Assembly: GCF_030815125.1 (NCBI RefSeq)
Contig: NZ_JAUSWH010000003.1
Location: 186,001-250,000 of the forward strand
Reading direction: 5' to 3'
DNA length: 64,000 nt
Source: Allorhizobium paknamense
GTDB lineage: Bacteria > Pseudomonadota > Alphaproteobacteria > Rhizobiales > Rhizobiaceae
Shown: positions 1-8,807 of the stretch, one piece after another
How the letters are laid out: every line of letters begins with the position of its first letter
Position numbering within the stretch: position 1 is the stretch's first letter
Notes under the pieces: model-generated
The model's input: only the letters and a program-made list of their open reading frames with translations
What the model was told of the DNA's origin: nothing
The model's database searches: none
Translations under genes and position numbers: made by a program

Positions 1-760
1 GCAAGGATTTCGTGGCCTTGGCCATCATGCCCACTTCGTTCGGCATCTCGGCATGCGGAATGGCGATGGAGACATTTTCATCGGCCACGGCGCGCAGACT
101 GTCGTGAATCGCCTTCAGCGGACGGGAAATGCCGCGAATGACCATATAGGCGGCAGCAAGGCCGAGAACGCCGACGATCAGGTTGACGGAGATCGCCTTG
201 AAGATGGCGGCATTCACTTCCGCATCGAGATCGTCCATGTAAAGCCCGGTCACCACCACCACGCCCCAGGGCTCGAAAGCTTTGGCATAAGAGGTCTTGC
301 GGAAGTTATCCCCTTCCTGGCCCGGTTTCGGGCCATAAAAGTCGGTCTGCCCGCCACCGGCGCGGCCAAGCTTTACCAGTTCGTCGCGATAGGCATAGCC
401 CTTGCTGTCGGCCTTGCCCTTGAAGTTCTGGCCCACGCGCTTCGGATCGGGATGGAAAAGCATGGTGACATCATAGTCATAGCCGAAGAAATAACCGTCC
501 GGCTCGAATTTCATGGCGTTGACGATGTCGTAAGCCTGCTTCTGTGCGTCCTGGCGGCTCAGTTCGCCTGCCGCTTCCTTGGCCTGATAGCGCTTGAGGA
601 CGGAAATGGCGGTTTCCACCTCGGTGCGCAGCATTTCATAGCGTTGCTGATAGATGGTTTCCGATGCCGAACGGATCTGGAAGAAGGTGGCAATGGCAAA
701 GGCCGCCATCAAGCCACCGACCAGCAGGAAAAGTTGCAGCGAAATCCTGAGATTTTTCAT
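1..760 (-). CDS. Methyl-accepting chemotaxis protein, N-terminal part (cut by window edge)
   Basis: The reading frame opens at 760 and runs off the left edge without a stop, giving 253 residues. A first membrane helix lies at about residues 4-29. It is followed by a periplasmic domain of the single-Cache type, with the motif GYFFGYDYDVTMLFHPDP. A second membrane helix is near 190-212 and the start of a HAMP linker follows. The missing part should hold the methyl-accepting signalling domain, so the chemoreceptor call is inferred from Cache plus HAMP architecture. A sensor kinase or cyclase with the same input module cannot be excluded. Cache domains of this type usually bind small organic acids or amines. 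Confidence 0.8.
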   Translation of the reverse strand, partial: MKNLRISLQLFLLVGGLMAAFAIATFFQIRSASETIYQQRYEMLRTEVETAISVLKRYQAKEAAGELSRQDAQKQAYDIVNAMKFEPDGYFFGYDYDVTMLFHPDPKRVGQNFKGKADSKGYAYRDELVKLGRAGGGQTDFYGPKPGQEGDNFRKTSYAKAFEPWGVVVVTGLYMDDLDAEVNAAIFKAISVNLIVGVLGLAAAYMVIRGISRPLKAIHDSLRAVADENVSIAIPHAEMPNEVGMMAKATKSL

Positions 761-845
761 ATCTGCCCCGAAAAGCCCAATGGATAGGGTCGGGATTTTA
801 GAAGGCATCACTAAATAAAAGATGAACTATGTCCTAAAACAATAG

Positions 846-873
846 TTTTACCCCATAATATTCGGGGGTAAAA
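846..873 (-). terminator. Possible terminator hairpin between small secreted gene and chemoreceptor
   Basis: The arms TTTTACCCC (846-854) and GGGGTAAAA (865-873) form a 9-bp stem with a 10-nt loop. It lies downstream of the minus-strand gene at 928-1347 and upstream of the chemoreceptor. The tail has only a short T run, so termination strength is uncertain. Confidence 0.4.
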
Positions 874-927
874 ATCCTCGCACCTCTACCGGGATCGCTC
901 GCCCGGCAAGCACAGGATCAACGGCAA

Positions 928-1347
928 TCAGTTCAGTCTCAGGGCAAGGCTTTCAGGCGAAAAGGCGGGCGAGAGCGCGGCGGTGGTGGTGGCGCCGTCA
1001 ATCGCGGCCACGGGCGGTGTGCTGGCCAGCATGCTGGGGGTTGCCATCCACTGATCGGCCTTGCTGACGAACATCACAGGCGAGCCACCCAGCCAGGCTT
1101 CTGTGCGCACAAGCTTCTTTTCACCGTGAATCTCGCGAAATTCCAGGGTCTGCGTGCCGGGAGCAAGCTGCGGCGCGGCGGCCTCTTCCCGCTTCGGCTT
1201 CTGCTGGGGCGCCGGGCATTGAGCGCAGGTGACGGAGAGAATGCTGTTTGCCGTCACACGCGGCGCGGAAATCACGTCGATGGAGCCAGCCGCCGCCGCA
1301 AGGGGCAGGGCGCTCACCATAGCAACCGCAAGAATGACAGAACGCAT
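928..1347 (-). CDS. Small secreted protein, HPE1-like
   Basis: Starting at the ATG at 1347, which has an AAGAGG ribosome site about 10 nt upstream, the product is 139 residues. An upstream in-frame ATG at 1386 lacks such support. The N-terminus is a signal peptide (MRSVILAVAMVSALPLAAAA). Then come a CAQCP pair of cysteines, a proline/lysine stretch and a conserved-looking core (LAPGTQTLEFREIHGEKKLVRTEAWLGGSPVMFVSK). It resembles rhizobial proteins labelled plant-virulence-effector HPE1-like, but that is recalled from memory and no function is established. It follows purD on the same strand after 129 bp. Confidence 0.55.
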   Translation of the reverse strand: MRSVILAVAMVSALPLAAAAGSIDVISAPRVTANSILSVTCAQCPAPQQKPKREEAAAPQLAPGTQTLEFREIHGEKKLVRTEAWLGGSPVMFVSKADQWMATPSMLASTPPVAAIDGATTTAALSPAFSPESLALRLN

Positions 1348-1476
1348 CGGTTTGAGCCTCTTCAGATCAGCAGAGGACAGCCGCATCGGCGGATGTCCTA
1401 TCAGAAGCCGATCCTAGTCCGTGCATCTTTCATTCCGGTCAGCAAAGACGGTAAAATTTGAATTACCGGGAGGCCT

Positions 1477-2751
1477 TCAGCCTTCCTCTTCACGGGCAAT
1501 GGCGCGCCAGCCGATATCGCGGCGGCAGAAGCCGTTTTCCCATGTCACCTCATCCAGCAGGCGATAGGCCTTGGCCTGCGCCTCGCGCACGCTTTTTCCC
1601 CGTGCCGTCACGTTCAGCACCCGCCCGCCGGTGGCCACCAGTTGTCCGTCCTTCAGCGCTGTTCCGGCGTGGAAAACCTTGGCGTCGCTGCTTTCGGCGG
1701 GAAGATGGGCAATCGCCGTGTTCTTTGCGTAGGAACCGGGATAGCCCTTGGAGGCCAGAACCACGGTCAGCGCCGGGTCGTCATGCCATTCCGCCGTCAC
1801 CTGATCCAGCGTTCCGGTGGCGGTGGCGTAGAGCAGCGGCAGAAGATCGCTTTTCAGGCGGGTCAGCAGCACCTGGCATTCCGGGTCGCCGAAGCGCACA
1901 TTATATTCGATCAGTTCCGGCCCCTTGGCGGTGATCATCAGCCCGGCGAAGAACACGCCGCTGAACGGCATGCCCAGTTCCGCCATGCCGCGCATGGTCG
2001 GCTCGATAATCTCCTTCAGCGTCCGCTCCACCAGATCCGGTGTCATCACCGGAGCAGGCGAATAGGCCCCCATGCCGCCGGTGTTCGGGCCGGTATCGCC
2101 ATCGCCGACGCGCTTGTGATCCTGGGCGGTTGCCAGCGGCAGCAGGGTTTTTCCGTCGCAGAGGCAGAAGAAGCTTGCCTCTTCGCCATCGAGAAAGGCC
2201 TCCACCACCACTTCCGCGCCCGCTGCGCCAAAGGCGCCTTCGAAACAATCGTCGATGGCGGACAGCGCCTCCTCCAGCGTCATCGCCACCGTCACGCCCT
2301 TGCCTGCGGCCAGGCCATCGGCCTTGATGACGATCGGTGCGCCCTGTGCACGCACATAGGCTTTTGCTTTCGGGGCGTTGTTGAAGCGCTGATAGGCGCC
2401 GGTCGGAATGTTGAAGCGGGCGCAGATATCCTTGGTAAAGCCCTTGGAGCCTTCCAGTTGCGCAGCCGCCGCCGAAGGGCCAAAGACGGCAAGGCCGCCC
2501 GCGCGCAGCCTGTCGGCAATCCCCGCCACCAGCGGTGCTTCCGGCCCGACGACGACGAAGGTAATGCCTTTTTCGTGGCAGAAGGCCAGCACGGCATCAT
2601 GGTCATCGACATTGAGATCGGCCAGTACCGCATGCTCGGCAATACCGGGATTGCCGGGGGCGGCGTAAAGCTCTTCCAGAAGGGGAGATTGCGCAATCTT
2701 CCATGCCAAAGCATGTTCGCGTCCGCCGGAACCGATCAACAGCACTTTCAT
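1477..2751 (-). CDS. purD: Phosphoribosylamine-glycine ligase
   Basis: This enzyme joins glycine to 5-phosphoribosylamine with ATP, the second step of purine synthesis in the cytosol. From the ATG at 2751 the product has 424 residues, the normal size. It begins [19 protein letters not shown], the PurD N-terminal signature. An ATP-grasp core follows, with [15 protein letters not shown] and [10 protein letters not shown] motifs, [10 protein letters not shown] near the middle, and the usual C-terminal domain. An upstream in-frame start at 2799 would add 16 residues absent from the family, so it is rejected. It is divergent from tex, separated by 163 bp. Confidence 0.97.
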   Translation of the reverse strand: MKVLLIGSGGREHALAWKIAQSPLLEELYAAPGNPGIAEHAVLADLNVDDHDAVLAFCHEKGITFVVVGPEAPLVAGIADRLRAGGLAVFGPSAAAAQLEGSKGFTKDICARFNIPTGAYQRFNNAPKAKAYVRAQGAPIVIKADGLAAGKGVTVAMTLEEALSAIDDCFEGAFGAAGAEVVVEAFLDGEEASFFCLCDGKTLLPLATAQDHKRVGDGDTGPNTGGMGAYSPAPVMTPDLVERTLKEIIEPTMRGMAELGMPFSGVFFAGLMITAKGPELIEYNVRFGDPECQVLLTRLKSDLLPLLYATATGTLDQVTAEWHDDPALTVVLASKGYPGSYAKNTAIAHLPAESSDAKVFHAGTALKDGQLVATGGRVLNVTARGKSVREAQAKAYRLLDEVTWENGFCRRDIGWRAIAREEEG

Positions 2752-2914
2752 GGCCTGCCTCCAATGTCTTTGATGGGCGGTTACGGCGCGGGCGCGCAAA
2801 AATCAAGGAAAAAGCCGGAAGGGCGGCTTTCCTGTGGAGGGGCTTGCACATCCGTTGCCTCGCCACGATCTCTCGTTATGGTCCCTGCACCAATTTCGGA
2901 GAAGTAGCATCGCC

Positions 2915-5236
2915 ATGGCCGACGACATCAAATCCATTGCCGCCCTTATTGCCGGTGAGATCAAGGCACGCCCCGAGCAGGTGGCCTCTGCCGTGGAGTT
3001 GCTGGACGAGGGCGCGACCGTGCCCTTCATTGCCCGCTACCGCAAGGAAGTGACGGGCGGCCTGGACGATACCCAGCTGCGCACGCTGGCCGAACGGCTG
3101 ACCTATCTGCGCGAGCTTGGCGCGCGCCGCGGCTCCATCGTCGAAAGCATTACCGGCCAGGGCAAGATGACCGGCGAGCTGATGGACAAGATCTTCGCCG
3201 CCACCACCAAGGCGGAACTGGAAGACCTCTATCTGCCCTACAAGCCGAAGCGCCGCACCCGGGCGGAAATTGCCCGCGAAAAGGGGCTGGGACTGCTGGC
3301 GGACGCCATTCTGGCCGACCGCGCCAGCGATCCGGCAAAGCTTGCGGAGGCCTATCTGAAAGAGGATGTGCCGGATGTGAAGACGGCGCTGGAAGGGGCG
3401 CGCGACATCGTGGCGGAGGCCATGTCGGAAAATGCGGAACTGTTGAAGACGCTGCGCACATACCTCAAGGACAAGGCCTGGCTTTACGCCAAGGTGGTGG
3501 ACGGCAAGCAGGCTGTGGGCGAGAAGTTCGCCGATTATTTCGACCATTCCGAGCGCTGGGCAACCGTACCCGGCCACCGGGCGCTGGCCATGCTGCGCGG
3601 CTGGAACGAGGAGGTGCTTACCCTCGCCATCGAGGCCGACAAGGACGAGACCGCCGCCATCAAGCCCGCCCAGCGGATGGTTGCCAATGCCTATGAGGTG
3701 AAGGCGAAGGGCCCCGCCGATCAATGGCTGCTGGATGTCGCGGGCTGGACCTGGCGGGTCAAGCTTTCCACCTCGCTGTCACTCGATTTGATGCGCGAAC
3801 TGCGCGAGCGCGCCGAGGAAGAGGCGATCCATGTCTTTGCCCGCAATCTCAAGGATCTGCTGCTGGCCGCCCCCGCCGGATCGCGGCCCACCATGGGGCT
3901 TGATCCGGGCATCCGCACCGGCGTCAAGGTGGCGGTGGTGGATGGCACCGGCAAATTGCTCGAAACCTCGACCGTCTATCCCTTCCAGCCGAAGAACGAC
4001 CTGCGCGGCGCGCAGGCCGAACTTGCAAGCCTCATCCGCAAGCACAAGGTGGAACTGATCGCCATCGGCAATGGCACAGCCAGCCGCGAGACGGAAAAGC
4101 TGGTGGCCGATCTCTTGGCCGCACTTCCGGCAGCGGCCGATGCGCCGAAGCCCACCAAGGTCATCGTCTCGGAGGCGGGCGCGTCCGTCTATTCGGCGTC
4201 GGAAACGGCGGCCAAGGAGTTTCCGGGCCTCGATGTTTCGCTGCGCGGTGCCGTATCGATTGCGCGGCGTTTGCAGGACCCGCTGGCCGAACTCGTCAAG
4301 ATCGAACCGAAATCCATCGGCGTCGGCCAGTACCAGCATGATGTCGATCAGGGCAAGCTTGGCCGGTCGCTGGATGCCGTGGTGGAAGATGCGGTAAATG
4401 CGGTCGGCGTCGATCTCAACACGGCGTCCGCGCCGCTTCTGGCGCGGGTGTCCGGCCTTGGCGGCTCGATTGCCGAGGCCATCGTTTCCCATCGCGACCA
4501 GAACGGCCCCTTCGCCACCCGCAAGGATTTGCTGAAGGTGGCGCGGCTCGGGGCGCGCACCTTCGAACAATGCGCGGGCTTTCTGCGCATTCCCAATGGC
4601 AAGGAGCCGCTCGATGCCTCCGCCGTTCACCCGGAAGCCTATGGCGTGGCGAAGAAGATCGTCGCGGCCTGCGGGCGCGATCTGCGCACGCTGATGGGGG
4701 ATAGTGCGGCGCTGAAAAGCCTCGACCCCCGCCAGTTCGTCGATGAAAAATTCGGCCTGCCGACCGTGAAGGACATTCTCTCCGAGCTTGAAAAGCCGGG
4801 CCGCGATCCGCGTCCGAGCTTCAAGACGGCCACCTTTGCAGAAGGCGTGAACGAGATCGATGACCTGAAGCCCGGCATGCTGCTGGAAGGCACGGTCACC
4901 AATGTCGCGGCCTTCGGCGCTTTCGTGGATATCGGCGTCCATCAGGACGGGCTGGTGCACGTATCGCAGCTGGCGGATCGCTTCATCAAGGACCCGCATG
5001 ATGTGGTGAAGGCTGGCGACGTGGTGAAGGTGCGCGTGGTGGAGGTGGATGTGAAGCGCAAGCGCATCGCCCTTTCCATGCGCAAGGATGGCGGCGAGGC
5101 CCCGCCGCCTTCGATGCGTGACAATCGCGGCAATGCCAATATGCGCCATGCCGGCAAGGGAGAGCCCCGCAAGAGCGAGCAGTCCTCCATGGGCGGTCTT
5201 GGCGCGGCGCTGGCAGAGGCCATGCGCCGGAAGTAG
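2915..5236 (+). CDS. tex: Tex family RNA-binding transcription accessory protein
   Basis: The ATG at 2915 has a CGGAGAAG ribosome site just upstream and gives 773 residues, typical of Tex. In order one sees an N-terminal helical region, a YqgF/RNase-H-like fold near residue 326 ([18 protein letters not shown]), a helix-hairpin-helix repeat at about 497-560 ([18 protein letters not shown]), and an S1 RNA-binding domain from about 648 ([21 protein letters not shown]). The basic tail is rich in G, N and R. Tex proteins bind nucleic acid and influence transcription and virulence gene expression; the exact role is not settled. An in-frame start at 2834 would add 27 unrelated residues. Confidence 0.95.
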   Translation: MADDIKSIAALIAGEIKARPEQVASAVELLDEGATVPFIARYRKEVTGGLDDTQLRTLAERLTYLRELGARRGSIVESITGQGKMTGELMDKIFAATTKAELEDLYLPYKPKRRTRAEIAREKGLGLLADAILADRASDPAKLAEAYLKEDVPDVKTALEGARDIVAEAMSENAELLKTLRTYLKDKAWLYAKVVDGKQAVGEKFADYFDHSERWATVPGHRALAMLRGWNEEVLTLAIEADKDETAAIKPAQRMVANAYEVKAKGPADQWLLDVAGWTWRVKLSTSLSLDLMRELRERAEEEAIHVFARNLKDLLLAAPAGSRPTMGLDPGIRTGVKVAVVDGTGKLLETSTVYPFQPKNDLRGAQAELASLIRKHKVELIAIGNGTASRETEKLVADLLAALPAAADAPKPTKVIVSEAGASVYSASETAAKEFPGLDVSLRGAVSIARRLQDPLAELVKIEPKSIGVGQYQHDVDQGKLGRSLDAVVEDAVNAVGVDLNTASAPLLARVSGLGGSIAEAIVSHRDQNGPFATRKDLLKVARLGARTFEQCAGFLRIPNGKEPLDASAVHPEAYGVAKKIVAACGRDLRTLMGDSAALKSLDPRQFVDEKFGLPTVKDILSELEKPGRDPRPSFKTATFAEGVNEIDDLKPGMLLEGTVTNVAAFGAFVDIGVHQDGLVHVSQLADRFIKDPHDVVKAGDVVKVRVVEVDVKRKRIALSMRKDGGEAPPPSMRDNRGNANMRHAGKGEPRKSEQSSMGGLGAALAEAMRRK

Positions 5237-5378
5237 CGAGCGCATTTTATGCGCAACCTATGGGTTTTGTTCCATGATTTTGGTTAAAAATATGTGACAA
5301 AAGCATCTTGTCACAGCCTCCAAAGAGCATAGGGTATCCGTCTGTCGGGACGGAAATCCTTCACTTCTGGAGGTGTCA

Positions 5379-6722
5379 ATGGCATTATCGCTACGTCGCA
5401 TATTGCAGAGGATCATTCGCCGGGGAACGCTTGAGGTCACCGGCGCCGATGGTCAGACCGAACGCATGGGGGACGGGTCGGACCCGACTGTCGCCCTCCG
5501 CTTCCTGGACGATCAGGCCGAAGAAGAGGTTGCCCGGGATGCCCAGCTCAAACTGGGCGAAGTCTACATGCAGGGCCGCATGCTTGTCGAAAAGGGCGAC
5601 ATCTACGACCTGCTGACGCTGATCAAGGACAATACCCTCGTCACGGATCTGAATTTTTCCATGCTGTGGCGCGGTCTGGTGCGGATTGCCGAGGCGAGGC
5701 TGAGAGGGCTTTTTCCCGTCAATCACAACCGGCGCAATGTCGCCCACCACTATGATCTGAGCGCCAAGCTCTTCGATCTGTTCCTCGACGAGGACTGGCA
5801 ATATTCTTGCGCCTATTTCAATCCGCCCGGCATTTCGCTGGACGAGGCGCAGCTTGCGAAGAAACGCCATATCGCCGCCAAGCTTTGCCTGGAAGAAGGG
5901 CAGCGCGTGCTGGAAATCGGCTCCGGCTGGGGCGGTATGGGGCTTTATCTGTCCGAACTTTGCGGCGTGGATGTGACCGGCATCACGCTCAGTGAAGAGC
6001 AGTTGAAGGTCTCGCGTGACCGTGCAGCCCGCCGGGGCATGGAGGATTTCGTCCGTTTCAACCTGCAGGACTATCGCACCATGACGGCGAAGCCCTTCGA
6101 CCGGATCGTCTCGGTCGGCATGTTCGAACATGTGGGGCGCGCCAATTACCGCAATTTTTTCGGCAAGGTGAAGGAGTTGCTGGCGGATGACGGGGTGATG
6201 GTGCTGCACTCCATCGGTCAGCCCTATCCGGCGCTTTATAACAACCCCTTCTTCGAGAAATATATCTTTCCCGGCGGCTATATACCGTCGCTGGCGGAAG
6301 TGCTGCCGGCCATCGAAAAAAGCGGATTGCTGGTGGCCGATTGCGAAATCCTGCCCATGCACTACGCCCATACGCTGCGCCATTGGCGTCAGCGCTTCAT
6401 GGCGCGCAGGCAAGAGGCGGCAAGGCTTTACGACGAGGCCTTCGTGCGCATGTGGGAATTCTATCTGGCAGGTTCGGAAATGGCCTTCAGCCACGAGGAT
6501 TTCTTCATCTTCCAGCTTCAGATCACCAAGAAGCGCATGGCCGTGCCGGGCAATCGCGACTACATCCTGGAGCGCGAGGCGGAGCTGAAAGCCAAGGAAG
6601 CAATGCGCCCACCGCTGGAAAAGGTGATTTTCCGCGACGGCCAGGAGGAGCCGCCCGCTTCGCTGCCGGAAGAGGAACTCGACCCGCCCGTGCTGCGCCC
6701 CGGACGACAGGCGGCAGAATAG
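5379..6722 (+). CDS. cfa: Cyclopropane-fatty-acyl-phospholipid synthase family
   Basis: The start at 5379 is preceded by CTGGAGG at good spacing, giving 447 residues. The N-terminal third carries the substrate/lipid-associated domain of CFA synthases. The methyltransferase domain starts near residue 176 with the S-adenosylmethionine loop VLEIGSGWGGMGLYL. It continues with the family motifs YSCAYF, SVGMFEHVGRANY and a C-terminal EFYLAGSEMAF. The enzyme adds a methylene bridge to unsaturated acyl chains of membrane phospholipids, a common late-growth change in rhizobia. It stands alone, 142 bp after tex, and is followed by ubiA after 89 bp. Confidence 0.95.
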   Translation: MALSLRRILQRIIRRGTLEVTGADGQTERMGDGSDPTVALRFLDDQAEEEVARDAQLKLGEVYMQGRMLVEKGDIYDLLTLIKDNTLVTDLNFSMLWRGLVRIAEARLRGLFPVNHNRRNVAHHYDLSAKLFDLFLDEDWQYSCAYFNPPGISLDEAQLAKKRHIAAKLCLEEGQRVLEIGSGWGGMGLYLSELCGVDVTGITLSEEQLKVSRDRAARRGMEDFVRFNLQDYRTMTAKPFDRIVSVGMFEHVGRANYRNFFGKVKELLADDGVMVLHSIGQPYPALYNNPFFEKYIFPGGYIPSLAEVLPAIEKSGLLVADCEILPMHYAHTLRHWRQRFMARRQEAARLYDEAFVRMWEFYLAGSEMAFSHEDFFIFQLQITKKRMAVPGNRDYILEREAELKAKEAMRPPLEKVIFRDGQEEPPASLPEEELDPPVLRPGRQAAE

Positions 6723-6811
6723 GACAGGCTGCCGGCTGTCTTGCCGATCGCGTCTCCGGCTTCTGTGCGGGGGCGCTTTCCGGTTTGGGCCCTTTCGTCT
6801 ATCAATGCATC

Positions 6812-7765
6812 ATGACACACGAAGCCTTCTCCTCCGCCCGCGTTTCTGACGCACCCTCCGACAACTGGGTCTACCGTTTTTTGCCGCGGCCCGTCTGGCC
6901 CTATGCGCAACTGGCCCGCTGGGACCGGCCCATCGGCTGGCAATTGCTGATGTGGCCCTGTTTCTGGTCGTCGGCGCTGGCGGCCAATGCGCTGGCGGGC
7001 GAGGGGCGGCTCAATGCCTGGCTGTTCCTCGGCCATTTGCTGCTGTTCTTTATTGGTTCCGTCGCCATGCGCGGGGCGGGCTGCACCTATAACGATCTGG
7101 TGGACCACAAGATCGATATGGAAGTGGCGCGCACCCGCTCGCGCCCACTCCCCTCGGGGCGGGTCAGCCGCGGGGCGGCAAAGCTCTTCATCCTGGCGCA
7201 GATGCTGGTGGGGCTTGCGGTTCTGCTCTCCTTCAACGGCTTTGCCATCGGGCTTGCCCTGGCCTCGCTGCTGGTGGTGGCGATCTATCCCTTTGCCAAG
7301 CGTTTTACGGATTGGCCGCAATTTTTTCTCGGTCTTGCCTTTTCCTGGGGCGGGCTGATGGGCTGGGCCGGGCTGTTCGGCACGCTGTCGCTGCCGGCCG
7401 TGCTCACCTATGTCGCCGCCGTGGTGTGGACCATCGGCTATGACACGATCTATGCCCATCAGGACAAGGAGGACGATGCGCTGATCGGCGTGCGCTCCAC
7501 GGCGCGGCTGTTTGCCGAGGATACCAGGATCTGGCTGATCGGTTTCTATGGCCTGATGCTGCTGTTGCTCCTTGCCGCCTTTGCCTTTGCCGGTGCCGGC
7601 TTTCCGGCCTATATCGGGCTGGCGGCGGCGGCGGCCTTGCTCGCTTACCAGATCATCGTGCTCGACATCGACAATCCGGACCAGTGCCTGGCGCTCTTCA
7701 AGATGAACACGCCGGTCGGGATTATTCTGTTCCTCGGGCTCCTCGTCGCCATTCCGTTTGCGTAA
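6812..7765 (+). CDS. ubiA: 4-hydroxybenzoate polyprenyltransferase
   Basis: This membrane enzyme attaches the polyprenyl tail to 4-hydroxybenzoate in ubiquinone synthesis. The ATG at 6812 gives 317 residues with about eight hydrophobic helices. Both aspartate-rich prenyl-diphosphate motifs are present: NDLVDHKIDMEVARTRSRPL in the first half and DTIYAHQDKEDDALIGVRST in the second. The N-terminal RWDRPIGWQLLMWPCFW is typical of bacterial UbiA rather than of haem or chlorophyll prenyltransferases. A longer open frame begins inside cfa, but its first 157 residues are an out-of-frame read of cfa. Confidence 0.96.
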   Translation: MTHEAFSSARVSDAPSDNWVYRFLPRPVWPYAQLARWDRPIGWQLLMWPCFWSSALAANALAGEGRLNAWLFLGHLLLFFIGSVAMRGAGCTYNDLVDHKIDMEVARTRSRPLPSGRVSRGAAKLFILAQMLVGLAVLLSFNGFAIGLALASLLVVAIYPFAKRFTDWPQFFLGLAFSWGGLMGWAGLFGTLSLPAVLTYVAAVVWTIGYDTIYAHQDKEDDALIGVRSTARLFAEDTRIWLIGFYGLMLLLLLAAFAFAGAGFPAYIGLAAAAALLAYQIIVLDIDNPDQCLALFKMNTPVGIILFLGLLVAIPFA

Positions 7766-7798
7766 ATGTCAGCTGGCGATATTTGCCTCAAAACGAAA

Positions 7799-7824
7799 CA
7801 GGCCCATGCGGGTGCATGGGCCTG
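7799..7824 (-). terminator. Terminator between convergent ubiA and DUF6101 gene
   Basis: A perfect 11-bp stem has arms CAGGCCCATGC (7799-7809) and GCATGGGCCTG (7814-7824) around a 4-nt loop. On the minus strand it is followed by TTTCGTTTTG, so it should terminate the DUF6101 transcript. The plus strand has an A-rich tail. Confidence 0.75.
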
Positions 7825-7850
7825 AAAACGCTAACATGGATTGGCGAAAA

Positions 7851-8420
7851 TCAGCGCCGGGCGATGATCTCGCGCCCGGAAATCTTCATGGCAACGCCGA
7901 GCGAACCGGTGCTGCGGCGCACCAGGAAGCGCGGACGGCGCTCGGCAAAATAGGAGTGGCGGCGGCGGGTGCGCGGCGGCTGCGTGCGGATCTCCCCCAG
8001 ATGATCCTCCAGCGGCCGGGCCACGCCATCGGCTTCCACCATCAGCATGGGAATGCGGAAAGCCTGCGCCCAGGCGCGCCAGTCGGCGGCGATGTCGCAC
8101 AGGTCATGCGCCACCAGCAGCGGAATGCTCAATTCAGGATCGTCATGATGCAATTCAAGCGTCACTGTAACCTCCCCGTTTCCGTGGTCAATGGCACGGG
8201 CAGCCACACCCTTGAAGGCGCGAGCCGGCAGGGCGAAGGACAATGGCAGGCCGCTTGAAGGCAGGATCTTGCGAAGCACCGCACCCCGTTCGTCGACCGT
8301 GATACTGACATCACCGGAGGCATCGCGCAACGCATAACTCATCTGCTGCGGAAACCGGGCGGGATCCAGCCGGAACGTCGCGCCGGCCCATACGGGCTTC
8401 ATAACCGTGTTTGTCATCAT
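7851..8420 (-). CDS. DUF6101 family protein
   Basis: The product has 189 residues and starts MMTNTVMKPVWAGATFRLDP. It is soluble, with no signal peptide or membrane helix, and ends in a basic tail (RTRRRHSYFAERRPRFLVRR). The overall sequence matches what I recall as DUF6101, a family of unknown function largely confined to Rhizobiales. AAGGG lies just before the tandem ATG ATG start. The 5' leader (8424-8496) is strongly structured and may regulate translation. The gene stands alone, convergent with ubiA and divergent from the DUF1217 gene. Confidence 0.7.
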   Translation of the reverse strand: MMTNTVMKPVWAGATFRLDPARFPQQMSYALRDASGDVSITVDERGAVLRKILPSSGLPLSFALPARAFKGVAARAIDHGNGEVTVTLELHHDDPELSIPLLVAHDLCDIAADWRAWAQAFRIPMLMVEADGVARPLEDHLGEIRTQPPRTRRRHSYFAERRPRFLVRRSTGSLGVAMKISGREIIARR

Positions 8421-8423
8421 GCT

Positions 8424-8496
8424 ACCCTTGTTTTACCTGAGAGCCGTCTCGAGGGGCTCTTTCTTCGGGACTTTTCTTGTCCTCTGGGGCAGAAGA
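8424..8496 (-). promoter_or_regulatory. Structured 5' leader, candidate glycine-riboswitch-like aptamer
   Basis: Read on the minus strand, the leader of the DUF6101 gene contains CAGAG, a GGAC/GUCC hairpin, then CCCGAAGAAAGAGC, a GAGCC/GGCUC hairpin, and CUCUCAGGUAAAACAAGGG directly before the start codon. The CCGAAG and CUCUCAGG blocks and their order recall the single-aptamer glycine riboswitch. The GGAGCAA block is not well conserved. The ribosome site is inside the 3' block. The riboswitch identity is an inference and needs a covariance-model search. Confidence 0.35.
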
Positions 8497-8807
8497 TAGC
8501 GCCGGCCTGTTCCGGAGCGCTTAAAAATCGCGGTTAAGAAAGCTTTGTCGCGTGGGATGGTTATTGAAATCCAAGCGCGGAAGGTTTCATTTCGGTGAAC
8601 GTTTTCTGTCTGTTTTTAGCCAATTCTCTAATAGAATTTGGGGAAATACTGGGGTAGTATGACCTGCCCAAAAGCCAGGGGCAAGGCTTGTCGGTCATGA
8701 TGACCTGTCGAAATTTGGGTGCTTCGTCCGATGATGGGTGAAAGCACCGCCAGCAACGGCAGGAGGCCCGTGTGGGGTGCGCACCTGCCGATGACAGGAG
8801 CATCGCC
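8497..8807. other. Divergent intergenic region, promoter space
   Basis: This interval upstream of the DUF1217 gene holds no credible gene. A short AT-rich patch (about 8515-8650) could carry promoters for either side, but no confident -35/-10 pair was identified. Confidence 0.4.
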
